64,000 nucleotides of DNA. Source: Lichenostomus cassidix (lineage: Eukaryota > Chordata > Aves > Passeriformes > Meliphagidae). The stretch spans positions 51,132,561-51,196,560 of the forward strand of contig CM039179.1 of the NCBI GenBank assembly GCA_008360975.2, read 5' to 3'. A program made the translations under genes and the position numbers. Within the stretch, counting starts at the first letter, position 1. Each line of letters begins with the position of its first letter. Below, piece after piece: positions 33,432-46,513 of the stretch. The notes beneath the pieces were generated by a model, which was not told where the DNA came from, made no database searches, and saw only the letters and a program-made list of their open reading frames with translations.

Positions 33432-33500
33432 TAGATTTCAAGGCTGGAAAGACCCATGAAATTTCTGATTGACCTTCTGCTTAGCACAATTTTTAACCCT
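33432..33500 (-). repeat. Possible ancient CR1-like relic
   Basis: 'tagatttcaaggctggaaagacccatgaaatttc...gaccttctgctta' resembles the reverse complement of the terminus of old CR1-type elements shared by birds and turtles ('tttcaaggc.ggaa.ggacc' pattern). It is short and decayed. Confidence 0.4.
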
Positions 33501-36500
33501 GTTCAGTGCCTTCTCACAATAACACATTTGCATAACTATGTTTATCAGCTACAATGACCTTCCTCTTGCCTTCTACCAGTCATTGTAATTTAACACAAGA
33601 GGTACTTCATATACTACAGATTTTAATATGCCTTTTGCTGAAGAAGGTCTCATTTGTAAACACAGCAAGAATGTAAGTTTCATGGTTAAATTTTCTCATA
33701 GATGTGCATCATGCCTATCAATACTTCAATATATCCATTTGGTGATTTTTATTTCAAGTAACATTTTTACCTACAGATAAATAAGTTTTATTTCTTTGGG
33801 TTTTATTCTGAGTAGTAACATACAAGTAAAAATAGTTCAAAACCACCAATAGCAAATTAGATTTAGCAGACTCTTACATGTCTTGTACTCTTGTTTTCTG
33901 CTTTATCTTATACTCAAAATCAGGAAATAATATGCTGACTCAGAGTAGAACAAAATTGCACCAAAGTGTTAATAGACCAAATATTTTCCAGATTATTTCT
34001 ACATATTAAAATGTAAACCATGAAATAAAACATTGGCACATTTCATAGATTGATCCTTCAGGTTCATTTGTTTTTTCACTCCCAAAACAATTACACCATT
34101 TGCTATTTATTCTCTCTAATTTTTATTAAATGCTGATAGAAATTATGAGGGCTAATTGCTGTATGCTTTCATAAACACATACACTACATATTTTGATGAT
34201 GCCATTTTGAAGTCAAATGAACTGCTCAATGAGAATGAATAATATGTACAAGAAGAGTCCGAGCTTTTCATTTTGATGAAAAAATCAAAACCAATATTAT
34301 TTTCACAGGAAATAATTATTTTTGCAAATATGCAGTAGTTAATGCCTGGTTCTCTTTTCCAATTATTAATAGAAATTCTCACAGCTGTCCAAGAAATAAT
34401 GCAAATTTCAAGACCAATAATGTAAATTTTATTTGTTTCTGTGTGAATAGTGTAAATATATATTAAAGGTTTTGTTCCTTATAAGCCAAAATGCTCATTC
34501 ATTACTCACCCCCAATTGTCTCCTTTGCCTGCGAACTGGTATCTTTATTCATATTAATGAATGAGTTAACAGGATTTCATTGGCATGGATTGCTACCATG
34601 AAAAAAGTCTGAGAAATCAATCCTGGATTAAGGACTGAAGGATTTGGTCCAGTCTCTATAAAATAGGAGAATATAATTCTTTCTCAAGGAAGAAGAATTA
34701 TCATCATCTCTTGTATGTTGATGAACTCTGTGATGACTGCCTTACATAGCACTCTGGATAGCAGTAAATGACTATTGTACTGGAGAAGTCAGATTTATTT
34801 TGCACATGTAAGACATTATTTTCATTCTTGAACTTCAAGGACTCTTCATTCAGAATCTAAAATGTTTCATCAAACAATGTAGTGTCTGTTAAAATCCTAA
34901 TCACTTCCACCAAAATTCATATCAAAAAATATATTGTACTTTATTTACTTTGTATTTATTGCCCCCCCACAATAGGTGTCTTAACAATTTGGGAGATATA
35001 TAACAGGTTTATATGGTGGAAAAAAAGCGTTTCACTAAATTTTTGGTTTTAGCTAACATCAGAAATGCAGCAATGTTAAGTTAGAAAAATAAGAAGGTTT
35101 TAACTGTTTTTATGGGCAATGCAAAGACAAAGTAATAAAGCAAGCATGTGGACTTTATTAATCTAATATGAATTGTGTTATTACCATGAAATATATTATG
35201 CAGACTTTAATTGATTTGCAGTGTGATTTGTAAGAAATTAAACCACTGCTTGTTAGTGTGAAAGTGAAGAGGAATCTTAAATTCTACTAGACCTTGCTGT
35301 TGAATCTTAACTGCAGGTAAAAGACTCAGGGAGCCAAGAAAAAATGAAAGAAAGGATCAAAGAATGTCAACGGTATCTACTGCTGCATGGCAATTGTCAT
35401 TTTGGCATCCAGTAACCATTGTCTTTTTAAAACCACACTGAAGGCATGAAAATACAAATATTAGCTTAATAGTAACAGACTAATCTCTTTTGAAGTTCTG
35501 AGTCTCCTTTTCATTGTCCTTTATGTCTTTGTTCCCTGGATCATTCTGTGCATATTTATTTTTAACCCTGGAACATGCTAATAAATGAAAAAGTAGGAGA
35601 GCAAAACCCACTTCTTTCTTTCTTTTTTTTTTTCCCTATTACTTTGTTGTTTCTCTTGCATTTTTCTTCTCATTTTCTTTAAGGGTCATTAAAGTCCTTT
35701 ATGTTCCTCTTTCGTTATGGAGAAGCGTCATAATCTGGAAACACACTAATTTTCAAACTGGATTCTCCCTGCACATCAGGAAATCCTGTCTTGAGTGGAA
35801 GGAGAGAGGTGAGGGGAAATTTTGTCTTACAGAAAGCCTTCAGGATTTGCACAGTCCCTTGACTTGACTAACACAGCAATTTGACTTAATGTTTTTCTGT
35901 TTCAGAAATACCCACTGATATCTGGGGTTGAAAACTTCCATTGTATCAACATTGGAGGGGACTTGAAATTAAGATTTATTGTCTCTCTGAGATTTCAATT
36001 TTTTTTCCCTGTAGGGACAAATAAATTATTTATTGAAATGACCTTCTGAAAAAATACTGTCATTTTACCTGTAAGTTGGGTCAGTAATAAGTCTTTAACA
36101 CCTCACCTAAGAAGAATTAAAAGCCTTGCTTAACAAAGATCCTGAAGTTCATTGAAGTATTATCAACAAGTGAGAGGCAAACAAGAATGTGGGGGTTTGT
36201 GGCCTGAACCTCAGTGCTTTATGTGTATTATCATGGACATGGAATACAAAACATTGTTAAGGGCCTTTTGTCCTACTTGAGTATTATACAAACAGAATTA
36301 GGTCGCTTAGTTTAGAGCACACATAAGCATTGTGCATTGAGGTTGTACACAACACTTTAAAGTGATGATCTTATTTTCCACTAATTCTATATTCCAATTT
36401 TGATTTTCAACACTGATGTAAATAATTTTTAAAACACTGAGGAAAAGCTTGAGTACATCAAAATCTCAAAAATAAAACATGATACAATTAAATGGTACAT

Positions 36501-38888
36501 GTGTCACATTAAAACAATTGGAAATGCATCCCAAGAGGACAAAAAAAATCACAAAAGATTAGGGACATATTTCAAAATACATCACTGAAGCAATCAACAA
36601 TCATTAAAATGAACAACATATCACCATAGGGAGTCCTAAATTAAAAATCCTTCATACTTCAGAAGTCAGTATAGTTAGTGTTGCCAATGGTACACTTGGG
36701 ATTATTTTAATATACTATAGGATCTAGCTGTTTGGTTGATATGCATAGTTACCCCTTTGATCAGTTATCATTTGTAATTTCCGTTTGATTTTTTTATTAT
36801 TATTATTTTGCAGATATTGTTTCCAGTGATTTATTATTGGTCCTCTGTTTTAATGGAGGGGTTATGATTTATTACATGAAACAGTTTTACCTCTTGGAAA
36901 GAGAGGTGATTACTTTGTCTTTTTATTTTTTACTTTTTTTTTAGGAAGAAGAAGATGCAGTTTGCCATATTTCATATTGTCCAACTTCTGTTAAATGGTG
37001 AGGACATTTACCTGAAGATGTTTGCTGGTAGCTACCCTTCAACTAGTTATAGTCTAGAAAAAAAAATTTTTTATTCAGCATTTTACTCTAGGATTTTTGA
37101 GGACCAATATATAGAAACACCAGTGTCATTCAGTCCTGGCTTTACAAATTTCAAACCAAAATATGGTTAATGAATTGAGGATTTAATCTGTGTCTCTTTT
37201 GCAGACAGTGTTTCTGTGACATTTTGTGTCTGTTGAACAGAACTTGAGGAAGGAGGGAAGCATTTTCCGTTTAATTCCCACTTGATACATCTGTATGATG
37301 ATTCAAGATTGAAATTATGTGGATATTCAGAAGAACAGATATCTACAGCATGAACAATAATGCATTTTGAAAAATGGTGCAGATACATACTTTATAATAA
37401 AGACACTGTAGCAAGAGAAAGACTTTTATAAAAATATTGTAAATGAAACTCAAGAAATATTATCAAATTTTGTTCCATTGCAGTTATAAATACTGATGAA
37501 GGAGCTTTTTGAAAGGACTAAATTACATTAAAAAATTGTGTGAATGAAAGGAAATAGTTGATATTAATTGTAAGAACTAAGATTTAGACAATTCAACCTG
37601 TAGTTGTTCATCAGTGATATGTTGGTGTTGGGCTAGAAGGTTTTAGCACTCCATTTGCTGGTATCGTGCCATTAAATTTTACAGAAGAAATGCTGGAGTT
37701 GGAAGTAATTTCTCCTTGTGTTTCTGCTTTGATATTATAAAGTGCATTCCATGAAGAACAGGATAGATATGTACTAAAACAAACACTTAATGCTGGCCTC
37801 TTCTGCAAAGAGCAACAATGATCTCTAGTGGCAGCAAGTTTTATTTCAAGTTTAGTGATAATACAAAGAAGGTGTTCGGCATCCTCATTTAACTTAGGTT
37901 GAGTGTGGTGATTGTGAAAAAGTTTGCTTTACTTAAAAAAGGCTTTCAAATAGCAGAAGATAATGAAACTTAATTCCACTTGTTCAGTATATCTCTCCTC
38001 TCTATATGTATTCAAGTTTGCAAATCTAGCAATCCCTTTAATAATAGCCCAGTTTTACAAATACAACTGCCTGCTATATTTTTTTTTCTCAAACTCTTTC
38101 AGATATATTAGCTTCATAACTCCTTTCAGCTGAGGACTAAAAATCTCTGAGTTACTGTTGATATAACAACAGAAAACAACAAAATGCTAAATTTACTCTT
38201 CCCTGTACAGAGAGTAGCTTTATACCATCTTTATATATTTGTAATTAATTTTCCATCAAAAATTTAAGGTTTTGGCCACCCAAGCCAGCAGTATTGTGTT
38301 CTCTAGGAACACATTATTAATAGTATAATTAGGAATTCATGTAAAATTTTTGTATTTAAAGGGGACTCAGGATTATATGATATTAGGTTTTCCATTAGTT
38401 TTGAAGGAAGAAAAGGAAAGAAAAAAAGACATCAAAAATCAAAAGTCTATTCTTTCCATATGCTGTCCTCATTCTGTGATAACTCTTCTATATTAAAAAT
38501 ACTAGGCCAATAGTCGTTTTTTGACCTCATAGTTGCTTGCATTCTGAAAGTGTGTTTTCACCTCTCATTCTTTGTATCCTTTCAGAGATGTGGTAAAGAG
38601 ATGCAAGACAAAGCAAGGCAAAGCAAGGCTGCATTCATATGTAGGTGTAAGGAAGAATTTTCAATTATTTATCATAATGAAAATTATTTACATAGACTCG
38701 GTGGCCATTAGATCTCTGGTGAAAAGTTCTGTGAAGCCAGAGAAATCTGTAGCCCTTTGGTATCCAGAACATTACCTTTACTATTTTCCTAGGGTCACCT
38801 TAATTATTTTGGAAGACTATATATGTGAGATGTATAATCTCAGAGCAGGGCCCAACAAAAAATGTACTGACAACCTTTCAAAATGACA
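33501..38888. other. AT-rich host DNA; possible conserved noncoding block
   Basis: No gene is recognised in 5.4 kb. The part at about 34150-34630 has an exact POU octamer (ATGCAAAT near 34400), several TAAT-type homeodomain cores and a 6-bp-arm palindrome 'attcatattaatgaat' (34547-34562). This could mark a noncoding enhancer, but such motifs are frequent in AT-rich DNA. A short direct repeat 'aagcaaggc' lies near 38610-38628. Confidence 0.4.
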
Positions 38889-39670
38889 CAGAATCATAAA
38901 ATGGTTTGGACTGGAAAAGACATTTAAACTGGAGAAGAGGGCAGAATCCCCTCCCTGGCCCTGCTGGCCCTGCTGCTTTGGATGCAGCCCAGGACACATT
39001 TAGCTTTCTGGGCTGTGAGTGCACAGTGCTGGGTCATATGCAGCCTCTCAACCAGCAGCACCACCAAGTCTTTCTCATCAGGGTTGTTCATCCCCCAGCC
39101 TGTGCTGGTATCAGGGGTTGCCCCAGTTCAGGTCCAGCACCTTGCACTTGGCCTCATGAGATTCCCATGGACTTACTCCTTGAGCTTGTCCAGGTCCCTG
39201 TGGATGGCATCTCATCCTTCAGGTGTGTCAACCACACACTCAGCTTGATGTCATGTGCAAATTTCTGAGCTATTGACCACTTCTGTCTGGATGCAGCAGT
39301 CCAACCAATTCCTTATTTACTTAACAGTCCACGCACTGAATCCACCTCTCCAAAAAAAGAGAAGAATGGTTTGGGGGAGCATGTCAAAGGCTATACAGCA
39401 GTCCAGATTAATTACATCTATAGCCCTTCCCTTGTCCACTAATATAATCACTCCATCATAGAAGGTCACTGGGTTGGTCTGGGTAGAGTTGCAGGACTTG
39501 CCCTTGATGAAGCCATGGTGGTTTTCCCAGATTGTCTCCATGTTCTCCACGTGCCTTAGCAGAGCTTACAGAAGGATTCATTTTACGATTTTCCCACAGA
39601 AGTGAGACTGACAGGTCAGTAGTTCCCAGGGTCCTCCTTTCCACCTTTTTGAAAGATGGGTAAAGAAGAG
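38889..39670 (-). mobile_element. CR1 LINE fragment with RT remnant, antisense
   Basis: The + strand shows the reverse complement of CR1, starting with 'agaatcataaaatggtttgg' (38891-38910) and running into the RT-coding region. Minus-strand translation of 39550-39317 gives 'HHGFIKGKSC', 'FYDGVIILVDKGRAIDVINLD', which is CR1 RT with the conserved order GFxKGKSC...VDKGRA..DV..LD. The copy is internally deleted and in several frames, so it is dead. Confidence 0.9.
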
Positions 39671-40480
39671 TGAGATATTCTCTTTTATACCAGTACATCT
39701 ATGTAGTGTGGGTATTTATGCTACATGTATGATGGAAACCTTGACTTCTGTCAGGAGCAGAGCACTCAGCATTCTTTTTCTACTTTAATTTTCCTCTTTC
39801 TACATGCTTTTATACTTGGCTCCCTTTTTCTCTTGCTCGGTTTTGTGTTTGATTTTTTGTTGGTTGGGTTGGGTTTTTTGCATGATAGATTATTACTATG
39901 TTTCAAGAAACCTATAGTACCAAAAAGAGGTTGATTAATTGTTTCTCTGTCTTTAAGAGCAAGGAACTCAGGGATCTAAAAGACAAGTGCAGTGAAACAT
40001 ATTCCTTAAACATATCACATGAAATCCCAAATCCTAAGATAGGTGTTAGGAATATGTACAGTGACAGAGCACCAAGTTTTATAATGGATCCCAAAGCAGC
40101 TGATAATCTGAACACTGCTTCCTAATGGCACAGCCCTGCTTGGAGTTAGTGGGGAAACACTGAGAGTCAAAAAAAACTTCACTTACATTTTCAAGCCGAG
40201 ATGTTTTTCCTGTTTTGTGATATGATCCTGTTCTGTTTAAAGCCTAGAACCTCTCTCCAAGAGCAGACAACCCTGCTTTAGTTTATGCCCCCTTGTTATA
40301 TAGAAGAGAAATAGCCTTCTTGCCAAGAGAGTAAAGACCTTTCAGTGCTATAACCTGTCTAAGCAGTATCAATACTCTATTTCCTTTTTCCTTTAAGGAA
40401 GGATTTTCGAAGTGCAAACTATGCTAGAGAGCGTTTTATCTCTTGCCTTTTAAAAATCCTAATAATTTGTCATTTTCTAA
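39671..40480. other. Host DNA, nothing recognised
   Basis: T/G-rich patches (39830-39885) and short open frames without support. Confidence 0.5.
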
Positions 40481-40557
40481 GAAAGAAAAAAAGAAAGAAA
40501 GAAAGGAGAAAGAAAGAAAGGAGAAAGAAAGAAAAAAAAAAGAAAGAAAGAAAGAAA

Positions 40558-40609
<52 letters not shown>

Positions 40610-40615
40610 AAAAGA
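40481..40615. repeat. (GAAA)n microsatellite, purine-only strand
   Basis: About 135 bp of GAAA units with GGAGAAAG interruptions and one long A run. The cleanest part, 40559-40610, is nearly uninterrupted. Its apparent open frames (lysine/glutamate repeats) are artefacts. Confidence 0.97.
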
Positions 40616-43600
40616 ATTTGCTATTTTAGCCTCAACAGCTTGTAACACACAGTAACAGTGATGCTGTTTTGCTGCAAAAGTTCTTAAAAAAGGAAAAAAA
40701 GTTTTTGTCTTGGTTATATTTTCCTCCTGGCACTATTGGTAGGAGAAATTTGCAGTGTGAAATTTGCAGAGTGAAAGTTCTACTGGCTGCCTTATGATTC
40801 TATTTAGATTTGTATTTATGCGAATTTGACACAAATTCTAGTAACTACTGAGCATATAAAGTTGTACACAGCCATTGATATTTTCCTGGCTTTGACACTG
40901 CATGACCACACAACTTTTGCTACTTTGAAATAGGTGAGGAAGCTACAGCTGGTAAACAAGCTGTTGTCTTTCTTAGAAGTTGTAGTCAAAACTAGCACAT
41001 TACTGCAGGTCTTCCAAGACTGCATTATCTCCATTTATGTTTGTGGGTACAATTTAAGACGTTAATATTTAATTGCTCCTTAGCATACTGCATACTTGGG
41101 GCTTAGTTCCTTGGAAGCCTCTTTCTTTTCCTTTGTATTAATATAATAATAGGGATCACTTGATGCAATATGATTCTAGGTCCCTTGATATGCACATTTT
41201 GGATGTAAAGTAGACAGTTTCCAATAAAGATTGTTTGACCACCATATATTTTCCTGATGATCCTCCCAGGCAGCCATTTCATTCAGTGTTTAGCCTGAAG
41301 CAGACGCTGGTCTTTATCTATACAACGTTTTATTCCATGAGAACAATTTGTAATACTTTTGTCAGGATGTTTCATTTTTCTTTAAATAGTCTGTGCACAC
41401 ACAAGTTACATAAAAGGGCAACCAGAGCTGGGCAAAAAAACCAGAAAAGGGGTAAAATACTTCCATTTACTCAAAATGACTGAAGCTTCTTTTCCTTGTT
41501 TTAATCCTTCCCTTTCACTCTAATCACCTCCTGTCATTGGAGTGGCAGGTGAATTCTTCTCTCACAGTAAAGACCTTCTCCTTTTCCTTGTATTTTTCTG
41601 CAGTCCAGAATAATTTCAGACCCAGTAAACTCCTTTCAGCCTTCCTCATCCACCACCTGTTCTGTCACCACTTTCGACATCAACAACAGTTTTACATAAA
41701 CTTTGTCATTCTTTCTAGCATAATTGCTGATCAGAGCTGGTTATGCAGGCATTATGCACGTGTGCATGTATTTAATTATACATATTAGTCTAGTATTGCT
41801 TAGATCCCAAAAGAAAAATATTTGAACATGGGCAGCATATTGCCATCTGGGATAACAACATGGAACATATGACAGCCGCTTCCCACTGGAAGACAGTCTA
41901 AAGACCTAAAGGGTTGTTAATACTTCAATTAATTTTTTTTCCTTATATAAACAAAAAGACAGACACCCAAAGTCAAAATCTAAAATATGTTAGTCTCTTG
42001 CCCTGCAGAATTCTAGAGCTACAAATCCCAGTTAACTACATCCAAGAAAAGGCCCTCAGGTGCTGAGGAGCAGGCTCAGAGGAGGACTGGTGTGTCTCAG
42101 AGTGCTTTCTAAGTTATTTATTTGCATGAACCGTAAGACTGGGAATTCGACATGCCTGATTTCATATAGACTGATAAAAGTTACTCATAATAATCCAGCT
42201 AGTGCTCAAATCTGGGACAATACCAAAGCATCAGTCACCCTCAAGAAATTTCTTGACTCATTCAGTAACGATACATGGTCAAATGATTTAGCTTCCCAGT
42301 TAATTTGTAAAATATTGAACCCCCTTAATTAAATAAATTATAATCAATTGTCCATGCTATGTAGACATGAATTCTCTCTTTCATTCCATTTTCAGGTCAA
42401 GTAACTAGTTGCTCATGGAAATAAAATTGGGTGCAGATTTAGTAACAGCTCACTGCAAAGTTTGCTCTCTAAGGACAATATGAAAAATATTGCTTCATAT
42501 TTGGTTATTTTCACTATAGGTTTTTCAACATTTCCTGAAAGGAATTGTGTCTTTAGATGCTCTCTCTGTCATCGCAAGGTATGTAAAATATACCATTTGA
42601 AATGTCTTGGTGGTAGGGTATCATGCCAGTTTCACAGCTTCTTCAGATAGTCCACGTAGTCCTTCAGAGCTTCCCAGATTTTCATCTGAAAAAAATCAAG
42701 ATACGTGAAAATAATAATTATGTTTTAGGTCTACAAGTATGCCACAAGATGTTTTCCTGTTCAAGTGATCTGAAACTCCGGAGCCTCACTCATTCATTCT
42801 GCATCATGTTCATTTGCTAAGGCATGGGAAAACACTGCTACCAAATGCATTTGCTGATATAAGCCTGAGAAGTTCCAAGTCCCTGGTACTTTGCTGAGAA
42901 CCACAAAATCTTAGGCTCTTCCTACACATTTTAAAGGCACAACTAAGAAAGTGAAGCATTTCCAGTAATTTTGTCTACTTAAGGAGTAAGGCTGCTGCCT
43001 GAAAAGTCCCTTTTCTTTCTGTTATTCTGTAAGGACACAACTGGAATCTGAAGACTCAGTTAAGATTTGCATCTTTGTTCACATTTCATGGTAAGAGTTA
43101 ACCATTAGGAATAGGATTCACACAAATCACCAGGCTGAGCAATGTATTGCGTAAGAGTAGGGTAAGAGCTATTATTTAATGTCAGCCATGAGCTCTCAGT
43201 GGAAAAGGCACTTAACTGTGTCAATCATTTCTCGCAAAATGCACCTGCAAGATCCAAATTAAAATCTTCTTACTTTTGGGGAAGGGATTTAAAGACATAC
43301 CTCCTAAGATGCTCCATTATTGCACTCTATTTTAAGGTACTGTTCTCATAATCTTCCTCAAAGCCATTCCCCTCTATAAATCAGAATAATTGGGTCAGAG
43401 GGACAGGAGAATGGTTCAACATGGGTTTGTGCTTCAATGCATACTTGATTATTTTACAAAATAACATAGACCTGAATAGGACAGAGTGTACAGAACATAC
43501 TCTGGACGTCTTTGCATCACAGCATGTTCTGAGAATTGCCAATCCCCGTAGATAAACACATGGTGATAAACACAAAATATATTTTAATAGTATGCATATA

Positions 43601-44345
43601 AAAACCAAGCAGTAAATATAAATTTGATCATTCACATGTGGTCAGCAGAAATATAGATAACTAGTGATTAAGGCACACACAGAATTAAGCAACTTTGAGA
43701 GAAGGGGTTGTGAGCTCTTTCTGTTGCCTTGTACTAACTCTTAAAGAATTTATCAACTAGGTAAAAATGTTAAAATTATTCACTGTATCTCACCTTAGTT
43801 TTATGAAATGCAATAAAGTTTGCAATATCCAAGAAATATTAGAAGAAGAAAATTTATGCATTAGATGCAACAAAATCTGATCACTGCACCCTAAAAACTG
43901 TCCTACAATTATGATTTTTTTACTTTTTTTTTGTTATTTCAGTTTATTTTCATTTTAATGTGATGAGACAACCACTCTTCATGTTCTGAAATATTCTGAA
44001 AAACAGAGACGCTATAGAGATTTTGTATTGTGGAAATCTTTTTCACCCATATAAAAAACAAATAGCCATGCAAAAGAAATATTTTATAAAGCAACAATTT
44101 AGAATGACAGCTATTTCATATACCTTGTTTGACTAGGAAATAAAGAAAGTCTTGTTAATTTTGGCATTTACTAAAATTGATAACCATTATGTCCTAACAA
44201 AAGGAGTATGCATTTAAAAGAGGTTTTAGCAAATGAAACTTAATACAACTTTTAATATCCCTAGCAAAACACCGGTTGCTACTTTTCCGTTGATTCTTTC
44301 CTCTAAATCTCAAAAATACACAATCATATTTGAAAAAGTAAGAAA
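40616..44345. other. AT-rich host DNA without recognised genes
   Basis: Several short open frames are present, none with domain, splice or compositional support. Confidence 0.5.
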
Positions 44346-44415
44346 TTACAGTCCTCTAGTACTTCCACTCTGTCACCCCTGCTACCAAAACCTTGCCAAG
44401 CAACCCCAATATATT
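44346..44415 (+). repeat. Fragment of the same avian repeat as 1155-1556
   Basis: 'cacccctgctaccaaaaccttgccaagcaa' (44371-44400) parallels the end of the repeat at 1530-1552. Only the end section is recognisable. Confidence 0.4.
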
Positions 44416-45927
44416 ATAATACTCTACTACTAATAATGCAGCAAAGTAAAATTAAAGGTGACTTCACCCCACATAATACCTATTTTAGAACCACTCACAT
44501 TTACTGTCTTATTTTAAACTCATCAGCCACTACCTGTTACTGTGAAAGATGATTCCTTCAACAGCTTAGACTTTAACACTTCATTTTACCATTTCCTTTT
44601 ACCATTTTATTTGACTGGTTACATTCAGTAAAATGGGTGCCTTTCTTTTCATGATCTTACCATCAGGCACTATACTTGGGTACAGTCCCCAAAGTTTTAT
44701 TGCTGTAGCCCAGGCAAAATGGAGGTAGCAAGTCAGGAGAATCAGACAAAAAGAAAGTTACCTAATTGACAAGGAATAAGCAAGTTCTTTGCAGCATAAG
44801 AATTCTGTGCTGCTTGTAGAGACATTTGGGACAAAAGTACTTGAACAAGTTGATGACACGCCAAACACCTTTTCAACATTTCAACAACCTAAATGATTGA
44901 GTTCCAGATCCAGAGAACATGGCCCAGCATTGTTTAATTTACTCATATAGATCCACATATGCTAAAATTAACTCTAATGAATTTTACTATATACATGAAT
45001 GCTACATTGAACTGAACTGGATAATTGATCATCAAGGATGGCAAATTCATGGCACAAAAATGTCAAAAGAAATCCCAGTTAAATTCTGTCCTTCTGCATC
45101 TAAAGACTCTAGAAATACTGCTGATCAAGAGAGATAAATAGAACATCACCTGCTTCTGAACAGAAGCAAACAGACAGGTATATGATTTCTGGAAACAAGT
45201 CCACAGACATCCCCTGGTACAATATCAAAGACATGTTGTTTACTGGAAAGAGAGAGATACAGTCTGTATGACCTACCAATTTTTTCTGTAGTAGTCCAAC
45301 AGGCTGAGTGTGTCACCTTTCAGCATGTTTGCACAATTTTAGGCTGTTAAATTTTAAATATCTGGCATAAAATATCACAGATTAGGTCCACCTCATAACA
45401 GCTATGCAAACAGAGGCATGTGCCTGCTATATTTTTTCTTTTCTAAACCTTTCTTTCTAAGGTTTCTGTGGAGCCAAGATTCATAGGCTAAATAATCACA
45501 TTCAAGTCTTAGTACCATAGTTACCTTGCTCAAGGCAGTGACTGCAGTTCACAGCATGAATGTTTGTTACTTACTCTGAAAAACATATAAAGCTACTGAA
45601 TGCATTTTTCTCAGGGACTGGTGATGTCTGAAAACAAAGCTACTGTTTCTGAGCCTGGGCAGCTCTTAAAAGAGTGTGGATACATGTTTTTGAGTCTAAA
45701 TGAAAGAAAGCAAAGAATGACCTCAAGAATTGGGCCTTAGGTTATCCACATTGCTTGGCTGTCTTACTCACTAATTGTATAATACAATTTACTACAGCTC
45801 CCTCCAAAACAATGCTCACACAAAAGTCCAAGACACAACACTCCCACAAGACAATATCACCAATGTAAGGTCACCAAGATTAATTTTTTGCTTGCTAGGA
45901 AATGCAAAAGTACAGTTTTATCACAAC
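44416..45927. other. AT-rich host DNA, nothing recognised
   Basis: No gene or repeat seen; it ends at the edge of the minus-strand solo LTR, where 'cacaac' (45922-45927) is one copy of the probable target duplication. Confidence 0.5.
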
Positions 45928-46513
45928 TGTGTGGCTTCTCGCTTTCGAGTTCAGGCGGCACGCCCCGAAGCCACACAGAAAGGACGAGCCGCCACACTGC
46001 GCACCTGCCGGGTGTGCCCTGGTAGAGAGGCTCACTGACCGGTCTGTGGAGTCCCTGGGGGACAGAGGCGAGCAGGAAACGAGGTGGGGCAGAAGAATGT
46101 AGGACACGCAGTCTGCAGGCTTCCAGGGATTTATTTGAAGGTCTTCGGGTGAGGGTCCAGGGACGGCGAGAAGGGACGGAGAGACGGGGACGGGCTGAGG
46201 GCTGGAAGTCCGGAGGCTGCGAGCCCTGAACAGCCAGTGACAAAGGGTTATATGGGGAAGGGAAAGGGGAGTGGTTTGGTGTGCAGACTAACCGGGACAG
46301 TCAGAGGGAAGAGGGACAGGGACACAATTCAAATGAACCAATGATACCAACTTTGTTCCCAAGAGGGAACAGAGAAGTCTCTAGAAATAATTTCTTCAAC
46401 CGCAGGGACTCATGGCTGGTTTCCACAGGTCTTCATGACCTAAACAGTCCAGGCTGTCACAGCCCCCTGCAGCTGGTCTCTTGAGCACTAGAACTTGCAG
46501 GCATGCACCACAG
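45928..46513 (-). mobile_element. Solo LTR, minus strand, class II-like
   Basis: A GC-rich island in AT-rich DNA. Read on the minus strand it has a TATA-like 'CATATAACC' (around 46245-46253) and, about 115 nt further on, AATAAA (46130-46135 on the + strand is TTTATT). It ends '...GAAGCCACACA' at 45928. A 6-bp direct repeat 'cacaac' lies at 45922-45927 and 46514-46519, matching the duplication size typical of class II elements. If the LTR starts at 'TGTGACAGCC' instead, the outer edge would be 46461. No internal retroviral genes adjoin, so recombination between two LTRs is likely. It is not the same LTR as the 18.9-kb provirus. Confidence 0.8.

Noticed and set aside
40436..40655. Open frames on both strands with K/E or F/L/S repeats
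   Set aside because: They are translations of the (GAAA)n microsatellite.
45857..46243. 128-codon minus-strand open frame
   Set aside because: It lies mostly in the GC-rich solo LTR and has no domain; GC-rich DNA has few stops by chance.
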